A stretch of DNA of 64,000 nt from Paenibacillus qinlingensis. Lineage in GTDB: Bacteria > Bacillota > Bacilli > Paenibacillales > NBRC-103111. Within the stretch, counting starts at the first letter, position 1. Every line of letters begins with the position of its first letter. The notes under the pieces are model-generated. The model worked only from the letters and a program-made list of their open reading frames with translations, made no database searches and was not told the origin of the DNA. Shown in pieces: positions 45,982 to 55,737 of the stretch. Both the position numbers and the translations under genes were made by a program. The DNA is taken from the NCBI RefSeq assembly GCF_013204845.1, contig NZ_JABMKY010000006.1, positions 124,001-188,000 on the forward strand, read 5' to 3'.

Positions 45982-46062
45982 ATCGTTGAAGAGGGTGATT
46001 TATTTTTGGAGTAAGGAATTATAGACCGAGGGGATCGGAAATTTTATTAGGAGGTTGTATAA

Positions 46063-49000
46063 ATGAGCAAGTTTACATTGAGAGCAGTATCAGGGTTCAT
46101 GATCTTTATATTCGCTGTAAATGCGATGTTATTCAGCAGTGCACAACCTGCAAGGGCGGAGGTGGCCCCCAGTGGAAGTGTGTATTACGTTGATGCTACG
46201 CTTGGAAATGATAGCAATAACGGACTGAAAACGGAAACGCCATGGCGCACGATGAACCGGGTGAATAGTCAAATTCTGGCGCCGGGTGATAAGGTACTGT
46301 TCAAAAGAGGAGAGAGTTGGTATGGCTCGACATTGAAACCTGCAAGCTCAGGCACGAACGCAAGTCATATTATTTTTGATGCATACGGTTCTTCCACGCT
46401 TCCTAAACCGAAAATTTCTGGAGCAACGCCAGTAGCGGTGTGGATTGGACCTGATGCCAAGGGGGAGTATTATGCTTCTCTGCCGGGGGCAGGTGCTTCC
46501 AAAACCATCCTTTTGGAAAATGGTAAGCGATTAAAAGGTAAAATGCAGGATTCACTACTACCAGGCCCTGTGAAAGGATCTCTCGTAAACGGTTCATGGG
46601 CACTGGATATAGCAAACAATTATATCTACTATAAACCGTCAAAAGGAACTTCCAGCGAGAATATGACGGAACTTGCGACTGGATCAGCGAGAGCATTTGA
46701 TTCCAATGGCCAAAGTTATGTGGAGGTCAACAACCTTGAATTAACAGGAGGCATGGATGAGGTAGGTTACATTGCACCCGGCAGTGCAAATGTGATTGTG
46801 AAAGGAAACGATATTCATGGAGCCGTTGGAGCGGGCATTAGAGTAAACGGTTCAGCCAGCATAACGATAAGTTACAATTATGTCTACGATATCAATTCAA
46901 GAGGCATCTGGATTGAAAGCGGTTCCACAGGCAGCGTTATTACTTACAATAGAGTCAGTGCTATCGGAAAGTTAAGCACGGATGACGGGGAACTTACCGG
47001 AATTGAGGTTGGGGGGACCCCTACCCTTTTGAAACCTTCTGCTAATATCATTGATTATAATACGGTGACCGACATTGGCAGGGACTTCTATAAAGGGAAG
47101 AATGGCACCAATGCTAGAGGCAGTATGAGCAGTACAGGGATTGCAATCAATTCCTCCAGTATGAACATCATTAGGTATAATAAACTATCCAGTATTTGGC
47201 GGACGGGCATACACCTCAAGACGGATTATGGCGATGCCACGACAAATCAGATCTATAGCAACCTAATTTTCGATACCGGGAAAATGTATACGCTTGATTC
47301 AGGAAGCCATGGCATTATGCTGGAAAACAAAAACGGCAGTATTGGCGGATCGAAAATCATGAATAATACGATCGCCAATTCCAAATTTACCAGCAGTATG
47401 GGGAAAGAAGCTGCGCTTGGGCTCAAGGTCGTTGGTGGTGTCACACTCGATAACTTACAGGTGAAGAACAATATCATTGCATTAAATTCGGCAGATTATG
47501 CCGTTGCAATCGATCTAGACAGTGGGTCTGCACTTACCAACTACGTGTCTGATTACAACCTTATTTACCATTCTTCAGGAAATGCGATGTATTGGAATCA
47601 AAGCGGAGCTTCCCACGTCTATGATTTCGGACATATTGTGGGTAGTGGTGCGGGGTATTATTCTTTTGACAAGTCGCAAGAAAGCCATTCTATAGCCAGT
47701 GATCCCCATTTTGTTTCGGTGGAGAAATCGGATTTTCATTTGCTTGCCTCGTCCCCGGCTGTGAATGCAGGGATCGATGTGGGTTTGAATAAAGATTTGG
47801 ATAGTCTTCCGATGCCGAATAACGGTGGATTTGACATGGGGAGTTACGAAAGTGCATGGAGTAAAGTGGATACAACGGCAGCTATCGTACCTGGAAGTGC
47901 GCTAGACCTATCAGGCATGAATGATGGCCCAGCAGGTCAATACGGCTTTATCCAAATGGATGCGGAGGGAGAACTGCACTTTGAAGGGAAGCCGGAAGAA
48001 CCCGTTCGCTTCTTCGGACCCAATGTCAATTGGAACATGTCTTTTCCAACGCCTGCTGAAGCCGTAATTATTGCGGACAGACTGGCTGGGATGGGATATA
48101 ACATTGTAAGAATTCATGGACAGGATTCCATGGAAACGTGGGCACCGGGTATGTTTAAGACACCAACTTCAGGGGCAGTTGAGCTTGATATGGAGAAGGT
48201 CAAACTGCTTGACAACTTTATTTTTGAATTGAAGAGGAGAGGCATTTATCTACAGCTTGACGTTTTCCATCTGTATGATTTCAAAAACGTGCCTGGGCTT
48301 GGCAACTATGCGGAAGGACAGAGCTCTAAGTATCTTCTTCCGTTTTTTCCGCAAGCTTACGATATGTGGAAGCAGGCAGTCGACTTGTGGTTATCCCATG
48401 TGAATGAAAAAACGGGACTAGCGCTCAAGGATGATCCTGCTGTGATCGGCATAAGTCCATGGAATGAGCAACTTCTGACCAACCTAGTTCCGTCCAAACC
48501 GGATTTTAAAAAGTTCTTACTGGATGACTTCAATGCCTTCCTGCAATCGAAGGGCCAACTGCCTATAACCAGTTATCCTGCATCCTTCTGGAACACCTTC
48601 GGACCGATCAAGGGCTATATGATGGACTACTATACGGGTAAAACATTAGCCTCCTTCAATGACATGAAGGATTATCTTAAAAATACCCTCGGCGTGAAGG
48701 CTGTTATCGGCGGAATGAATCATATTATGAATCCGATGGTGGATTACTGGAGAAGCGAGGCGTCTGATGTTCATGAGACGCATATGTACTATCAGCCTTT
48801 ATTTAGCGGGTACCAATATGATCCGTCGTCAATGAGGAGATTAAGCAAAGCATTTGACGTGATTGATGGCAGTTTTGAAAACTACTATCCTGCATTATCT
48901 TTGAAACAGCTATATGCCAAGCCTGTCTTTCTAACTGAATATCAGGACAACTATCCGATGAAGGGCAGAGATGAAACGGATATATTCACTGGAGCGGTCG

Positions 49001-52000
49001 GTGCATATCAGGGCTGGGACATGCTGAATAGATTTGACTTTGGGTATAACCCGGCACATGCCATCGACAATCTTGGGATTGGGGAATTAGGGAGTTTCGA
49101 GATCCTCGGCGACCCTCTTCAAATCATGTCTGAATATGCAGGAACGTTGTTATTCCGAAATGGCTTCATTGAAAAAGCAGATCCGCGATTTATATTCGTA
49201 AGAGATAAAACATATAGCACCACGGATGAGAAGGGCGCACAGCCGCAAATTGGGCTTGAGAACCTCTACTATATTTCTCATTTATATAATACACAGACGG
49301 TTTATGCCGACAAACCAGGAGAACCGCTTACCATCTATAAGGTTACCCCTGATCTGACGCCAGCCCAGATCGCAAGCGGGAATATTCCATCTCAAAATAA
49401 GTTGAACATCACGTCCTCGATGACGTTGAAAGAAGCAGCTCAGGTTTTCATCCGCTCACTCGGAAACGAAGATATGGACATTAAAAATAGGCAGCTTGCC
49501 TATTTAGAGCAGGATAAGCTGATTTCCGATACTGGCGAGTTGGTTTTTGACATAGGAACGGATGTATATACCGTGAATACACCTTATTTGGTTGCAGCTG
49601 CCGGTACGCTCAACAATCACATTTTTACGTTTGATAAAGCGTCAGCCTCCTTCCAAGGCAGTGTGGACAAGGGCACGTTTATGGCATCATCGCTTGAAAG
49701 TAAACATTTAGATCAGAGCAGTAGAATTTTAATTACGCATACGACAAACGCGGCAAGTACGGGGGAAAGCCTTGTCCAATTAACGAATGGAGAAGTGCAA
49801 TTCAGCAAAGGGAGCAGGCCCACGTTAACCAAATATGGTACAGCCGAATTCGGTATGACAACAACGCTGGATCCAACGCAGTTTAAGGCTTACAAGTTGG
49901 CGACGAACGGTGCAAGACTGGAAGAAATGCCTGTCCATGTGAGCGGTCAGCATATCTCCATTAATCTGGATACGGCGAAGGGGTTTGCTTTTGAACTTGT
50001 TGCGTATCCGATTGATCTTCCGATTGTTGTACCTCCAACAACGCAGCCTCCGGTTGTTCCGCCTGCGCCTGTGAAGCCGGCAACGGAGATCACCGTCGAT
50101 AATGGAAGTGCGGAATTTACGGGAACCTGGAGCACAGCCTCGATCAATGCCAACAAATATGGCGCGGATTATGCCATTGTGGCCGGAGGCGGAGCAGGTG
50201 CCAATAAGATGAGATGGAGGCCGAATATTCAGGCATCCGGCGAATATGAGGCGTACTACTGGCTGCCTGATGGCAATAACAGTATGGCGAAAAACGTTGC
50301 GTTTACGGTTTATAATGGCTTGGCGAGCAAAGCCATAACGGTAGACGAGAGTAAACCTGGTGGACAGTGGGTTTCGCTTGGCACGTATACATTTACGCGC
50401 GGCACCACAGGGTATGTTGAAATTGCTGACAACGTGACAGGCAACATCGTTGGTGACGCTGTCAAATTCGTCATGCGAAGTATGATCATGGATGATAGCG
50501 ATGCGCTGGCCACAGGGAAATGGACACAATCCAGCTTTAACCCCAACTATTTTTCGAGTAGTTATATGAATGCCACGAACGGAGCTGGAGCTAACAAATT
50601 AACCTGGAGACCGTATATACCGGTAAGCGGCAATTACGACGTCTACTACTGGCTCCCTGACGGCAGCAGCAACAGAGCGAATGCGGCACCTTTTACGATT
50701 AATTACAGTGGTGACAACCAAGTGTTCTATGTCGATCAAACTGTCCCAGGGGGCAAGTGGGTTGAATTCGGCAGCTTCTTCTTTGATGAAGGAACGAGTG
50801 GCTATGTGGAGCTTAATGATAATGCAAGCGGTTATGTGATTGGCGATGCTATCAAATTTGCTCTTCCTAACAGTACACCACCCGTGATACCAGAGATACC
50901 GACGACTCCGCCTGTAACACAACCGATAGAAATCATCATCGATAATACTGGAGCGGCCACTGTAGGAACGTGGACTTATGGAACAGCCCAACCTAACAAA
51001 TACGGTGCCAACTATAGTACCATTGCGGGGGATGGTACTGGCACACACAAATTCAAATGGACACCAACGATCGCTACAGAAGGCGATTATGACGTGTATT
51101 ACTGGCTTCCTGATGGCAACAGCAATCGTCCGAGTGCAGCCCAATTTACGGTTTTCTATAGCGGAGGCAGCAAGCTCTACACGGTTGATGAAAGGGTTGT
51201 TCCAGGAGGCAACTGGATCTTGCTTGGCAAGCATCATTTCGTTCCGGGTACTTCAGGGTATGTGGAGTTAACCGATAAAGCAAGCTATGGGAATATCATT
51301 GCCGATGCGATTCGATTCTATTTGCCGGCAACCCCGCAAGGAGACATGCAGCCGCCGTCATGGCCGGCAGGAGGCAATATAACCGTCAGCAATGCGACCT
51401 ACAATAGCGTTACTTTAAACTGGCTGCCAGCAACCGATCTTGTTGGTGTAACCAATTATAGAATCTATCAAGATGGGGCCTTGCTGCAAACCGTTGGAGG
51501 AAATGTATATCAACTTGATGTAACGGGTCTTTCAACGAACACGTCCTACAAATTTAAGGTTACAGCTGGAGACGCAGCCGGCAATTGGTCAACGGACAGC
51601 GTGACCACGACAACGAAGTTGAATGTGAACACGACGAATTCACTCTATACCTCTTTTGACAATAAAGCCAAGATTATGGAAGCAGGGGAAGAAACCACAG
51701 TCGTTCTGATGGCATCGACAGCTGTATGGGGCGGCAATATTAGCATCTCCTACGATAGTAGCTTGTTCGACGTTGGGACAGCGGACATTGTGCTGAGCGA
51801 CCAGTTGGCTAATCTTGGTGTAACAGCGTCTGTCTATTCAAACGTCTATCGTGCGGACGGGATTCTTAACATTAAATTGAATCTTAACAATCAGATCAAT
51901 CCGCAGATTGGCAGCAGCGTGGAGCTTTTGAAAGTTAAATTCAAGGGCAAACAGCTAACAGGCAAAGCCCTATTTAAAATTCGCAAGGAAAGCGCGATCG

Positions 52001-52263
52001 CGAAGAAAGACGGCAGCTTTACATTCGCTCAAAGCGATTATCTGGATAATTTCATATTGGCAAATGCAAATGTAGACGGAGATGCCATCATTAACGAACA
52101 AACCTATATTAAGGTGCTAACCAATATCGCCAATCAATTGCGATTGACAAGCAGCGATAGTCATTTTGATCCACGACTAGACATGAATATGGACGGAAAG
52201 ATCGACATCGTGGATATGGTTTATGTGTATAAAAAACTTATCCTGCTGAGAAGTCCAAGGTAA
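46063..52263 (+). CDS. Multidomain secreted glycosidase with cohesin-like and dockerin-like ends
   Basis: Exported protein of 2,066 residues; AGGAGG precedes the ATG. Order: signal peptide (1-~33), DUF1565/right-handed beta-helix (about 35-595), a GH5-like (beta/alpha)8 domain (about 606-1022), a beta-rich stretch, three golvesin-type domains (about 1341-1756; GTWS...NKYGADY...YYWLPDGN...GDAVKF), FnIII (about 1763-1853), a cohesin-like domain (about 1860-2000) and a dockerin-like pair. The GH5-like domain has acid Glu in SPWNEQ near 799 and nucleophile Glu in FLTEYQ near 957. The dockerin-like calcium loops are NVDGDAIIN and DMNMDGKIDIVDM. Both halves of a cohesin-dockerin interaction in one chain is unusual. 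It probably docks onto the SLH-anchored cohesin protein encoded next. Substrate is likely a plant or microbial polysaccharide. Confidence 0.87.
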   Translation: MSKFTLRAVSGFMIFIFAVNAMLFSSAQPARAEVAPSGSVYYVDATLGNDSNNGLKTETPWRTMNRVNSQILAPGDKVLFKRGESWYGSTLKPASSGTNASHIIFDAYGSSTLPKPKISGATPVAVWIGPDAKGEYYASLPGAGASKTILLENGKRLKGKMQDSLLPGPVKGSLVNGSWALDIANNYIYYKPSKGTSSENMTELATGSARAFDSNGQSYVEVNNLELTGGMDEVGYIAPGSANVIVKGNDIHGAVGAGIRVNGSASITISYNYVYDINSRGIWIESGSTGSVITYNRVSAIGKLSTDDGELTGIEVGGTPTLLKPSANIIDYNTVTDIGRDFYKGKNGTNARGSMSSTGIAINSSSMNIIRYNKLSSIWRTGIHLKTDYGDATTNQIYSNLIFDTGKMYTLDSGSHGIMLENKNGSIGGSKIMNNTIANSKFTSSMGKEAALGLKVVGGVTLDNLQVKNNIIALNSADYAVAIDLDSGSALTNYVSDYNLIYHSSGNAMYWNQSGASHVYDFGHIVGSGAGYYSFDKSQESHSIASDPHFVSVEKSDFHLLASSPAVNAGIDVGLNKDLDSLPMPNNGGFDMGSYESAWSKVDTTAAIVPGSALDLSGMNDGPAGQYGFIQMDAEGELHFEGKPEEPVRFFGPNVNWNMSFPTPAEAVIIADRLAGMGYNIVRIHGQDSMETWAPGMFKTPTSGAVELDMEKVKLLDNFIFELKRRGIYLQLDVFHLYDFKNVPGLGNYAEGQSSKYLLPFFPQAYDMWKQAVDLWLSHVNEKTGLALKDDPAVIGISPWNEQLLTNLVPSKPDFKKFLLDDFNAFLQSKGQLPITSYPASFWNTFGPIKGYMMDYYTGKTLASFNDMKDYLKNTLGVKAVIGGMNHIMNPMVDYWRSEASDVHETHMYYQPLFSGYQYDPSSMRRLSKAFDVIDGSFENYYPALSLKQLYAKPVFLTEYQDNYPMKGRDETDIFTGAVGAYQGWDMLNRFDFGYNPAHAIDNLGIGELGSFEILGDPLQIMSEYAGTLLFRNGFIEKADPRFIFVRDKTYSTTDEKGAQPQIGLENLYYISHLYNTQTVYADKPGEPLTIYKVTPDLTPAQIASGNIPSQNKLNITSSMTLKEAAQVFIRSLGNEDMDIKNRQLAYLEQDKLISDTGELVFDIGTDVYTVNTPYLVAAAGTLNNHIFTFDKASASFQGSVDKGTFMASSLESKHLDQSSRILITHTTNAASTGESLVQLTNGEVQFSKGSRPTLTKYGTAEFGMTTTLDPTQFKAYKLATNGARLEEMPVHVSGQHISINLDTAKGFAFELVAYPIDLPIVVPPTTQPPVVPPAPVKPATEITVDNGSAEFTGTWSTASINANKYGADYAIVAGGGAGANKMRWRPNIQASGEYEAYYWLPDGNNSMAKNVAFTVYNGLASKAITVDESKPGGQWVSLGTYTFTRGTTGYVEIADNVTGNIVGDAVKFVMRSMIMDDSDALATGKWTQSSFNPNYFSSSYMNATNGAGANKLTWRPYIPVSGNYDVYYWLPDGSSNRANAAPFTINYSGDNQVFYVDQTVPGGKWVEFGSFFFDEGTSGYVELNDNASGYVIGDAIKFALPNSTPPVIPEIPTTPPVTQPIEIIIDNTGAATVGTWTYGTAQPNKYGANYSTIAGDGTGTHKFKWTPTIATEGDYDVYYWLPDGNSNRPSAAQFTVFYSGGSKLYTVDERVVPGGNWILLGKHHFVPGTSGYVELTDKASYGNIIADAIRFYLPATPQGDMQPPSWPAGGNITVSNATYNSVTLNWLPATDLVGVTNYRIYQDGALLQTVGGNVYQLDVTGLSTNTSYKFKVTAGDAAGNWSTDSVTTTTKLNVNTTNSLYTSFDNKAKIMEAGEETTVVLMASTAVWGGNISISYDSSLFDVGTADIVLSDQLANLGVTASVYSNVYRADGILNIKLNLNNQINPQIGSSVELLKVKFKGKQLTGKALFKIRKESAIAKKDGSFTFAQSDYLDNFILANANVDGDAIINEQTYIKVLTNIANQLRLTSSDSHFDPRLDMNMDGKIDIVDMVYVYKKLILLRSPR

Positions 52264-52302
52264 ACCGTATAGAATGGCAATTACAAAAGGGGAGGTAGCA
52301 CA

Positions 52303-53994
52303 ATGCGGAAGAGAGTGGCCATGTTGCTGGCGCTGATGTTTTTAATCGGTACGGCAGTTGTGATGAATACATCGAAAGTCCATGCGCTGAATACGACGTC
52401 AATTGTAGCAACGACCGACAAAACAAGCTATTCTGTAGGTGATACCGTAAAGGTCACCATAACGGGACAGAATATGCTCGACCTGAATGGGGTTGGATTT
52501 ACGCTGAAATATGATACGAGCCTATTAAATTTGCAAGGAAATGGGATTGTACTGTCTCCGACGTACGAAACCTTTGGAGGAGCAATCGTAGATACAACCA
52601 ATGGTGTCTTGACCTATGCCTTATTAAATAAGGCCCCTGTTCAAGTAACAAAAACCGAAGTCATCGGACAAATCAATTTTAACGTGTTGAAGAGTGGAAT
52701 TGGCACGCTACAGCTAAGTGGAATTACAGCGATAGATGGTAATCTGTCGCAAGTTCAGGCCAGTACACAGGCGCAGACTGCATTTAGCGCCAGTGCTCAA
52801 CAGCCACCAACGACGCCGACAACTCCAACAACACCGTCGACGCCTACGTCGACACCTGCAACAACATCAGAACCAACGTCGACTCAACTTGTTTCCCAAA
52901 ATGATTTGCCAGCTGCAACTAAGGGGACGATAGCCCTTCAAATTCAAGACGGCAAACATACCGTGAAGCTGCCAAGCCGTCTTGCTGACCTCGTTGGCGT
53001 TAACAGTCTTCAATTGATAGGGAAAGATTTTACAATCGAATTCTCCAACGAAGCGCTCAAAAATATCGAGGCAACGTTTACGGGCAAGCAAGCTGATGGT
53101 GCCCAAATCAGCTTCTCGGCGACAGTTGCTTCGAAAGATGTGGCAACAAATCTCACGAACCATCACGTAATAAACAGTTCTGTCCGTGTAGACCCGGCAA
53201 GTGCTGTATATAACTTCAACGTACATGTTGTTGCTACAGATGGAACTCAAGTACCTGTAACAACGCTTAAGGAGCCATTGATGCTCTCATTTAAAGTGAA
53301 TCCGAGTGCAAATTGGGATTTACTAGGCGTGTATGAGATAGCGTCTGATGGAACCATTCGCTATGTAGGGGGTACTTTCGTTCAAGGCATGATCACCGTT
53401 CAAATAACAGAGCTCAGTCAATATGCTGTGCTTGAATTTAACAAAACATTTTCCGATGTAGCTTCGTCCTTCTGGGCGAACGATGTGATTAAGAAAATGG
53501 CGGCAAAGCATCTCATTGATGGCGTAACGGATACGAATTTTAACCCTGAGGGCAATGTGACTCGGGCACAATTTGCCGCCATGCTTGCACGAACGATGGG
53601 ATTGAAAGCGGCAGGCAGCGCTTCATTTAAAGATGTGAACCCGGGGGCATGGTATGCAGAGGTGGTGGCTCAGGTTAGCGAAGCGGGGATCGTGCTTGGA
53701 CGCAGTTCAGATACGTTTGCACCAGACGAACCCATTACGCGAGAAGAAATGGCGGTTATGAGTATGCGAGCTTATGAACATCTGAAAGGCAAGCAAGTAA
53801 CGGTGACGAACACTGCCTCGTTTCATGATCATGCACAAATTCAGGCGTGGGCACAAAATGCAGTAAGTGCTGCCCAATCCGTGGGTTTGATTCAAGGACG
53901 CAGCACGAATCAATTTGCACCGCAAGCGCTGATGACACGTGCTGAAAGCGCTCAAGTGATTTCCAATCTATTGTCCAAATATCAGAATTTATAA
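52303..53994 (+). CDS. Cohesin-SLH cell-surface anchoring protein
   Basis: Exported protein of 563 residues. Signal peptide (1-~29), cohesin domain (about 30-165; TTDKTSYSVGDTVKVTITGQ, then LNGVGFTLKYDTSLLNLQGN), a Pro/Thr linker (about 167-205), a ~170-residue middle domain, and three SLH repeats (about 383-563; FSDVASSFWANDVIKKMAAK, TFAPDEPITREEMAVMSMRA, QFAPQALMTRAESAQVISNL). SLH domains bind pyruvylated wall polymer, so this displays one cohesin on the surface, the role of an anchoring scaffoldin. It starts 39 bp after the dockerin-bearing glycosidase, with GGGGAGG 8 bp before the ATG. Co-transcription is likely. Confidence 0.9.
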   Translation: MRKRVAMLLALMFLIGTAVVMNTSKVHALNTTSIVATTDKTSYSVGDTVKVTITGQNMLDLNGVGFTLKYDTSLLNLQGNGIVLSPTYETFGGAIVDTTNGVLTYALLNKAPVQVTKTEVIGQINFNVLKSGIGTLQLSGITAIDGNLSQVQASTQAQTAFSASAQQPPTTPTTPTTPSTPTSTPATTSEPTSTQLVSQNDLPAATKGTIALQIQDGKHTVKLPSRLADLVGVNSLQLIGKDFTIEFSNEALKNIEATFTGKQADGAQISFSATVASKDVATNLTNHHVINSSVRVDPASAVYNFNVHVVATDGTQVPVTTLKEPLMLSFKVNPSANWDLLGVYEIASDGTIRYVGGTFVQGMITVQITELSQYAVLEFNKTFSDVASSFWANDVIKKMAAKHLIDGVTDTNFNPEGNVTRAQFAAMLARTMGLKAAGSASFKDVNPGAWYAEVVAQVSEAGIVLGRSSDTFAPDEPITREEMAVMSMRAYEHLKGKQVTVTNTASFHDHAQIQAWAQNAVSAAQSVGLIQGRSTNQFAPQALMTRAESAQVISNLLSKYQNL

Positions 53995-54049
53995 GTTTTA
54001 CTTAATAATTATGCTGAATTTCTAGATAAACGCTCCTGTCCTTCAAAGG

Positions 54050-54068
54050 ACGGCGTAGCCGTTTATTT
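54050..54068 (+). terminator. Weak terminator-like hairpin after the cohesin-SLH gene
   Basis: ACGGC (54050-54054), loop GTA, GCCGT (54058-54062), then TTATTT. Short stem, so uncertain. Confidence 0.4.
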
Positions 54069-54143
54069 CGGGTATACAGAAATGATCTTCGTCATTGCAC
54101 CGATCGTAGGCAGGTTCTATAATTAAATAATAACCATTTTAGT

Positions 54144-54177
54144 GAGAAAGCCCCAAAATCTTTTGGGGCTTTCTCCA
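54144..54177 (+). terminator. Long perfect hairpin before the response-regulator gene
   Basis: A perfect 15-bp inverted repeat, GAGAAAGCCCCAAAA (54144-54158) and TTTTGGGGCTTTCTC (54161-54175). The inner A/G-C-rich part looks like a terminator. It lies 30 bp before the ATG of the regulator gene and excludes the GTG at 54142 as its start. It may separate, or attenuate between, the enzyme and regulator transcripts. Confidence 0.7.
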
Positions 54178-54204
54178 ATCAACACGCTGAATGGAGACAC
54201 ATAC

Positions 54205-55737
54205 ATGGATGATCATGTTTTAAGCGTACTTATTGTGGATGATGAAATTCTCATTCGCCAAGAACTGCAAATGTTTGATTGGGAATCTCGCGGATCCGTA
54301 CTTGTAGGCGAAGCTAGCAATGGTGAAGAGGCACTTGCCTTTTGCAGGAAGTATGTACCCGATGTGATTATAACGGACATTACGATGCCAGTTATGAATG
54401 GGCTGGCTTTAATTCGAACCTTGAAAAAGGAATTTCCTCAGATTCAGGTTGTGATCCTTAGTTGCCACAGTGACTTCGAGTACGCAAGAGAGGCTCTAAA
54501 GTTAGGGGCTATTGGATATGTCGTTAAAGTCATGATGGATGATAGCGAATTAGAACAAGCACTTGTAGAAGCTAGAAGATCGATTGAAAAAGAAAAATCG
54601 TACAGTACCAAAAAAAAGGAAGAGGACAGGTGGAACCAATCCAAGCTGCTCGGACAACTGCTGAATCACAATGATTCCACGATGCTCCTATATACAAGTT
54701 TGGCGGATAATGGGCTTCCGATTGTTTTTCCTCTCCAGATCGTACGGTTTTATGTGGAAGCCAAACATGGTGATTGGCTATTTGTTGACCGTGAGGTTCG
54801 GCACGTATTGGGGAGCTATGACCAAGATTTTGCTTGGGTGCCGGTAGATATCGGGGAGCATTTTGTATACTTTGGTCATCAAAGTAAGGATCGCATGCCC
54901 ATCATGCAAACGATTGAAGCGGTCATTTCTGATATGCATCACAGATTGAAAAGTATACATTTGCATAAGCCTGAATGTATTCATATCTATGCATCCATCA
55001 GTGATGATGTGGAAAAGCCCGAGCAATTCAATCAAGCTTTCCAAGAAATGAACTTGTGGAAAAATGATTATTTTTACAACAGCAGCAATCGCGTGTTTCT
55101 GGGAAAACCAGAAGGCACACATGCCATTGAACCAAAGGCCCTTGCAGTGATTGAAGAGAAGATGAAAAAGGTGATCTGGAATCAGGCTGGGTTATCGACT
55201 TTCATAGAAGGAGATTTTCTCAATTGGGCGAGGGAACATCGCATTATGCCGAATGAGCTCAAAAAATTGGTCCATAAATGGCACGTCTTATGGAATGAAG
55301 AGCTTGGGGATTCGAATGATGATGTCATATTGTCTCAGCACACCTATCAGACTGTAACCCTTGACGAAATGATTGCAGCGTTGATTCATGATATCTACAT
55401 CAATTTCGGTAAAGAAAATAAGTATCGACCGGAGATTCGCCTTGTCATGAAGATCATACGAGAGAAGATCAGCCAGCCGCTCAGTCTATCCTCTGTAGCT
55501 GAACAAGTCGGCTTCAGCTCCCCTTATCTAAGTCGTTTATTTAGCGAAGAAGTCGGAGAATCATTTAATGATTATGTGACTCGGCTTCGCATGGAAAAAG
55601 CAGCATTCCTCCTGAAAAATATGAATCTAAAAGTATATGAAGTAGCTGAACAGGTTGGAATTCCAAGCTATAGATATTTCTCGATCGTCTTCCGTAACTG
55701 GATGGGAGTTACGCCATTGGAGTTTAAAAAGGGATGA
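54205..55737 (+). CDS. YesN-type response regulator with AraC DNA-binding domain
   Basis: Regulator of 510 residues. Receiver domain 1-~125: acidic pair Asp12-Asp13 and phospho-acceptor Asp58 in VIITDITMP. Then a ~280-residue middle region typical of YesN proteins. The C-terminal AraC domain (about 410-510) has two helix-turn-helices (LSSVAEQVGFSSPYLSRLFS, then KVYEVAEQVGIPSYRYFSIV). The ATG at 54205 has TGGAGA 8 bp upstream. It overlaps the sensor kinase gene by four bases and lies between surface enzymes and a sugar ABC transporter, so it probably activates one or both in response to extracellular oligosaccharide. Confidence 0.93.
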   Translation: MDDHVLSVLIVDDEILIRQELQMFDWESRGSVLVGEASNGEEALAFCRKYVPDVIITDITMPVMNGLALIRTLKKEFPQIQVVILSCHSDFEYAREALKLGAIGYVVKVMMDDSELEQALVEARRSIEKEKSYSTKKKEEDRWNQSKLLGQLLNHNDSTMLLYTSLADNGLPIVFPLQIVRFYVEAKHGDWLFVDREVRHVLGSYDQDFAWVPVDIGEHFVYFGHQSKDRMPIMQTIEAVISDMHHRLKSIHLHKPECIHIYASISDDVEKPEQFNQAFQEMNLWKNDYFYNSSNRVFLGKPEGTHAIEPKALAVIEEKMKKVIWNQAGLSTFIEGDFLNWAREHRIMPNELKKLVHKWHVLWNEELGDSNDDVILSQHTYQTVTLDEMIAALIHDIYINFGKENKYRPEIRLVMKIIREKISQPLSLSSVAEQVGFSSPYLSRLFSEEVGESFNDYVTRLRMEKAAFLLKNMNLKVYEVAEQVGIPSYRYFSIVFRNWMGVTPLEFKKG

